Shown here: piece by piece, positions 60,998 to 64,000 of the stretch | Layout of the letters: each line of letters begins with the position of its first letter | Numbering within the stretch: position 1 is the stretch's first letter | Assembly: GCA_963576785.1 (NCBI GenBank) | Contig: OY756144.1 | Coordinates: 2,790,001-2,854,000 of the forward strand | From: Chlorophyllum brunneum | Lineage: Eukaryota > Basidiomycota > Agaricomycetes > Agaricales > Agaricaceae | Length of the DNA stretch: 64,000 nt | Reading direction: 5' to 3' | Notes under the pieces: model-generated | Told to the model about the DNA's origin: nothing | Database searches by the model: none | What the model saw: the letters and a program-made list of their open reading frames with translations, nothing else | Translations under genes and position numbers: made by a program

Positions 60998-62871
60998 GGT
61001 TGCTGCGCTCACATACAAGCAGAAAATCGGCTTGGTTATAAGGTGACCAGAAACTCGCCCCTCCAAAGTCCGTCTAATCGGAGTGAATCCGCCTTGACCA
61101 GAAGTGGAATGGGATACTATGTCATTGAACCTTCCCAGAAAGAGAAGTTAATAGCAAGATGAAACTCCTACGCCGGAAATGCTTCTGTTCTTCCCGCCGG
61201 TTGCTTCGCAAGCCTCGAGAAGTTTTGAAAATCTGGGCGCCACGACGACAAGCTGGGGTGAGAGCCGATACTGCTCGCATCCGAGTTGTGGTAGACGTAA
61301 GATGGGGTGTCAGGTCGGTTCCGCCAAGCAAGTCCCGGATGAGAACCAGGAACACAAATCGGTCTGCTCTCATTACCGGGAAATTGATTAAGGAGGGAAT
61401 GCCAGGGTATGGCCTTCTGCACCGCAATAGCCGTCGGACCCAGAACCGGTTTCACCGTGAATCACTACGATCTTGTAGGCAATCAGGTGTGAAAGGCTAC
61501 CCATCCTTAGGCTTGCTGGCGGTTCTATCTTTGCTTGGGCAGTGATTTCTGAGCGAGAAGATAAAATTTCGAAGGTATTTTCGGGGGAACCAGAGAATGG
61601 ATGACGGATGACATATGCCACTTGGGGTTTGACGGGAAGCATCAGTCGAACGGAGCAACACCTTGGTCGTTTTCCGGCGTACGTGCGTGCTGTCGATCCG
61701 GGAAGTAGTACTGGGTCCCTTATGAATTTTCCGAAGGCACCTCAGCGAAATTTCGAGGTTTCCTTGCCCAGCTGTTTTGATAGTGAAGGCCAGGATCAGA
61801 CCGCGGAGGTATCGAAACATATTGAGAGAAGGACGTAATTGTCAGTCTTCCAATCCACAGTTTTCAAGAAAATTGATCGTTTTCCCGAAAAGAGGTTTAG
61901 CGCATATGTGGTAGCAGATGTCATTCCCACGCATTATCGGCGCTTGTGAGTTCGTTCTGGCTCTGAAGTAACGTGGTCCGCGGTCGTTCCTCTCTATTGT
62001 CTGAGTGAAGTTTGTAACGTATGTTCTCACATCGATTTAGCTTCATCAACCCCACAAGTTAGTTAACTGATAGGAGTGCTAGATTTCCAACCTAGTCTCT
62101 TTATTCTGCGGGCATGTGCTTCTGTTGATCAGTTATAGTAAGCGCTTTGGAGTTGAGTGGTTCTGGCACATACGGTGGTCCTAATGGAGTTGGAAAAGAG
62201 CTCCTCGCCTAATTTACTATGAACGGCGTACTACTTGATGGGTACGTTTGTTTCTCAACCCCGGATGGAAACGTGTACCGGGTATCCTTCCATACCTCAC
62301 ATCTGCGTTACCAAGTCTTCTCAAATATTGGCATACAGCAGCACTATAGGCAAATGTTCAGCGCTTGTCGTGAGTTTGCCACGGTTGGTATTTTCTGCCT
62401 CTGGAGGAGTGCTGGGTCAATGCACGATTCTGTTTTGTGTAGCACGGTTCCGATATTTGCACAACCCTCTTTTGTTCAAATAATACTAATTCTGGTCCTA
62501 GTTCTGGTTTCTGAGCCTTTCCTATTCCGAGGTCAAGATAAACGGCATAGAGGAAGAGCAGGAGTCCTTCAATCTCTTGAATATTTACACTAAGGTTGAA
62601 GAATGGCACCCCGTGAGTCTCTGCTGCTGGTGGGCAGAAACAGGTCACCGAACAGCTGATGGATGAAGATCAAAGATTAGAGGGCCTGGATTATGAGACA
62701 GAGACAACATGACGATGGGATTTGGGGAGTAAACAAGCAAGGTACATCACAGGTATTTACATATGTATATTAAACAACGTAGGAAAGTTAAAACTCAGAT
62801 AGTGGACACTTTCAGTTTGACCTTCGGAAAACTAGTAGTACATGGATACCGAATGATGTGGGCATAATGGA
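60998..62871. other. intergenic with unrecognised frames
   Basis: No supported gene. Overlapping minus-strand frames at 61122-61820 look partly coding in composition but match nothing I know. A plus-strand frame at 62219-62593 is likewise unassigned. Confidence 0.35.
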
Positions 62872-63464
62872 TTAGATATAGGTACCCTTGTCATCAGGGA
62901 TCCAGTAAGCAGGTTCACTTTCACGAGTAGCCTTGATAAACTCCGCAAAGCGCTTGGTAGCTTGGGAGTCCACATATCCAGCAGCTACGTAATCATCTAA
63001 CAACTTGGTGCACCAAGAGAGGCAACCACTTCCATTCCCATCGTACTTGTAACGCTCGCGGCCATTTGCAGTGATCAAGTCCAAGACTTCCTGGACTTTA
63101 AGATTCGCTTTGATGACCTGAATCGGCAATGACCAGTTTTTTGATGCCTTGTTCGACACAAGGGACAATTTGCTATAAATGCTGAAGGGAGGGTAGATGC
63201 GATCAGGGCTTTGGGTAATGGCAGAGGATAAAGAACCGCTCACTCGATCGTGACGATAGGATCAGCCTTACTTTTATATGTGTCCACTGGACATCAGAGT
63301 AAGTAATATTGTATATGGATATCATGGTTGAGAGACTGACAGACGACAGATGCTTGGGCGAGTCCATGTTTTCCAGCCCACCGAAGGTGGACACGCCAAT
63401 GGACGAGATGTTGTGCAGCGTTCGCTGGGTTGGTACTCTTTGGAAATGTGGGAATACCAACCAT
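62872..63464 (-). CDS. DUF7770-like protein, C-terminal part
   Basis: The last exon encodes IQVIKANLKVQEVLDLITAN, then the pattern GRERYKYDGNGSGCLSWCTK and LLDDYVAAGYVD, ending AYWIPDDKGTYI. The G-R-x-R-Y and G-C-x-x-W-C spacing resembles the DUF7770 family of agaricomycetes. An upstream exon probably covers PANAAQHLVHWRVHLRW and SLNHDIHIQYYLL on the same strand. The first exons are not identified, so the start given is only the earliest ATG I can place. Function unknown. Confidence 0.5.
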
Positions 63465-63479
63465 GTATATTGCGGTCAC

Positions 63480-64000
63480 TGTCTTTTCACCATCGCTCTT
63501 CGTATACTTCCCCCAATCGATCGGTTTGGCTGTGGCAACCGAAAGTCAGTAGGGATCAAGGCATGAATGTCACAACCCACCAGTTGATGACATGATCTTG
63601 GGTGGATGGTACCTACATAGTTGGCTATTCTATCCATATATACGCGCACGCACTGACTGGCGTAAAGGCCGCAATGGGCGCCAACTTCCACTTCTTAGAT
63701 CAAAGTTGTGGCGTGTTTGCCAGGCTCTGCTTCCAACCACCAACTAGGCGTAGTTATTCAAGGACTCACGCATGTAAGCTTGCCCACGTTTCGTCAGAGT
63801 AACGTTCTGAGTGTTCGCACAGGCTTGAGCGTTTCGCTTTTCATCTGGTGGCCGCTGCCCTGACTATGTTGGATGGCCCATTTTGGGTGTACGACTTACT
63901 TCGTCGAGCACCTATTCGGGTAGATTACCACGCAGGCTCAGCTCTGGTATACAGTACTAATGCACTGAGGACAGTCCCCGGAATCCAATACCTGGACGGA
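63480..64000. other. right end, unassigned
   Basis: It probably contains further 5' exons or the promoter of the DUF7770-like gene; nothing certain is seen. Confidence 0.3.

Overview
The window is nuclear DNA of a filamentous fungus, almost certainly an agaricomycete basidiomycete. Genes are dense and split by many short GT-AG introns of about 50-60 nt. The families are typical of mushroom genomes: F-box proteins of several types, and proteins matching DUF6534, DUF7918, DUF7770 and DUF202. There is no operon structure, CRISPR array or recognisable complete transposon. All family names come from motifs read by eye; no search was run.

Positions 1-18000 are an accessory, duplication-rich region. 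It holds six apparently intact genes for secreted phosphatidylethanolamine-binding (PEBP-fold) proteins and one decayed copy. Five intact copies lie on the minus strand and one is inverted. Between them sit a FIST-like gene, a small unknown gene and the nuclear-exosome exonuclease RRP6. Two families of duplicated intergenic sequence and two broken DUF7918 copies show repeated local duplication and inversion.

Positions 18700-31000 hold a membrane protein gene and then the most unusual block. Three F-box genes alternate with two complete genes and one truncated copy of an unnamed family that I read as PD-(D/E)XK nuclease-like. The order is F1, truncated N, F2 (inverted), N1, F3, N2. A decayed fragment of the TFIIIC gene found 14 kb downstream lies just before this block.

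Positions 31400-54100 are mostly conserved housekeeping genes: a TPR/CCCH zinc-finger protein, a TFIIIC subunit with WD-type N-terminus and zinc finger, a DUF202 membrane protein, two further F-box-type proteins, a very large RING-H2 ubiquitin ligase, electron-transfer flavoprotein beta, the AFG2/SPATA5-type AAA ATPase, and the GPI-transamidase subunit PIG-T (divergent from AFG2).

Positions 54100-64000 are gene-poor. I can support ATP synthase subunit f, a complete DUF6534 membrane protein with micro-exons, and the C-terminal part of a DUF7770 protein.
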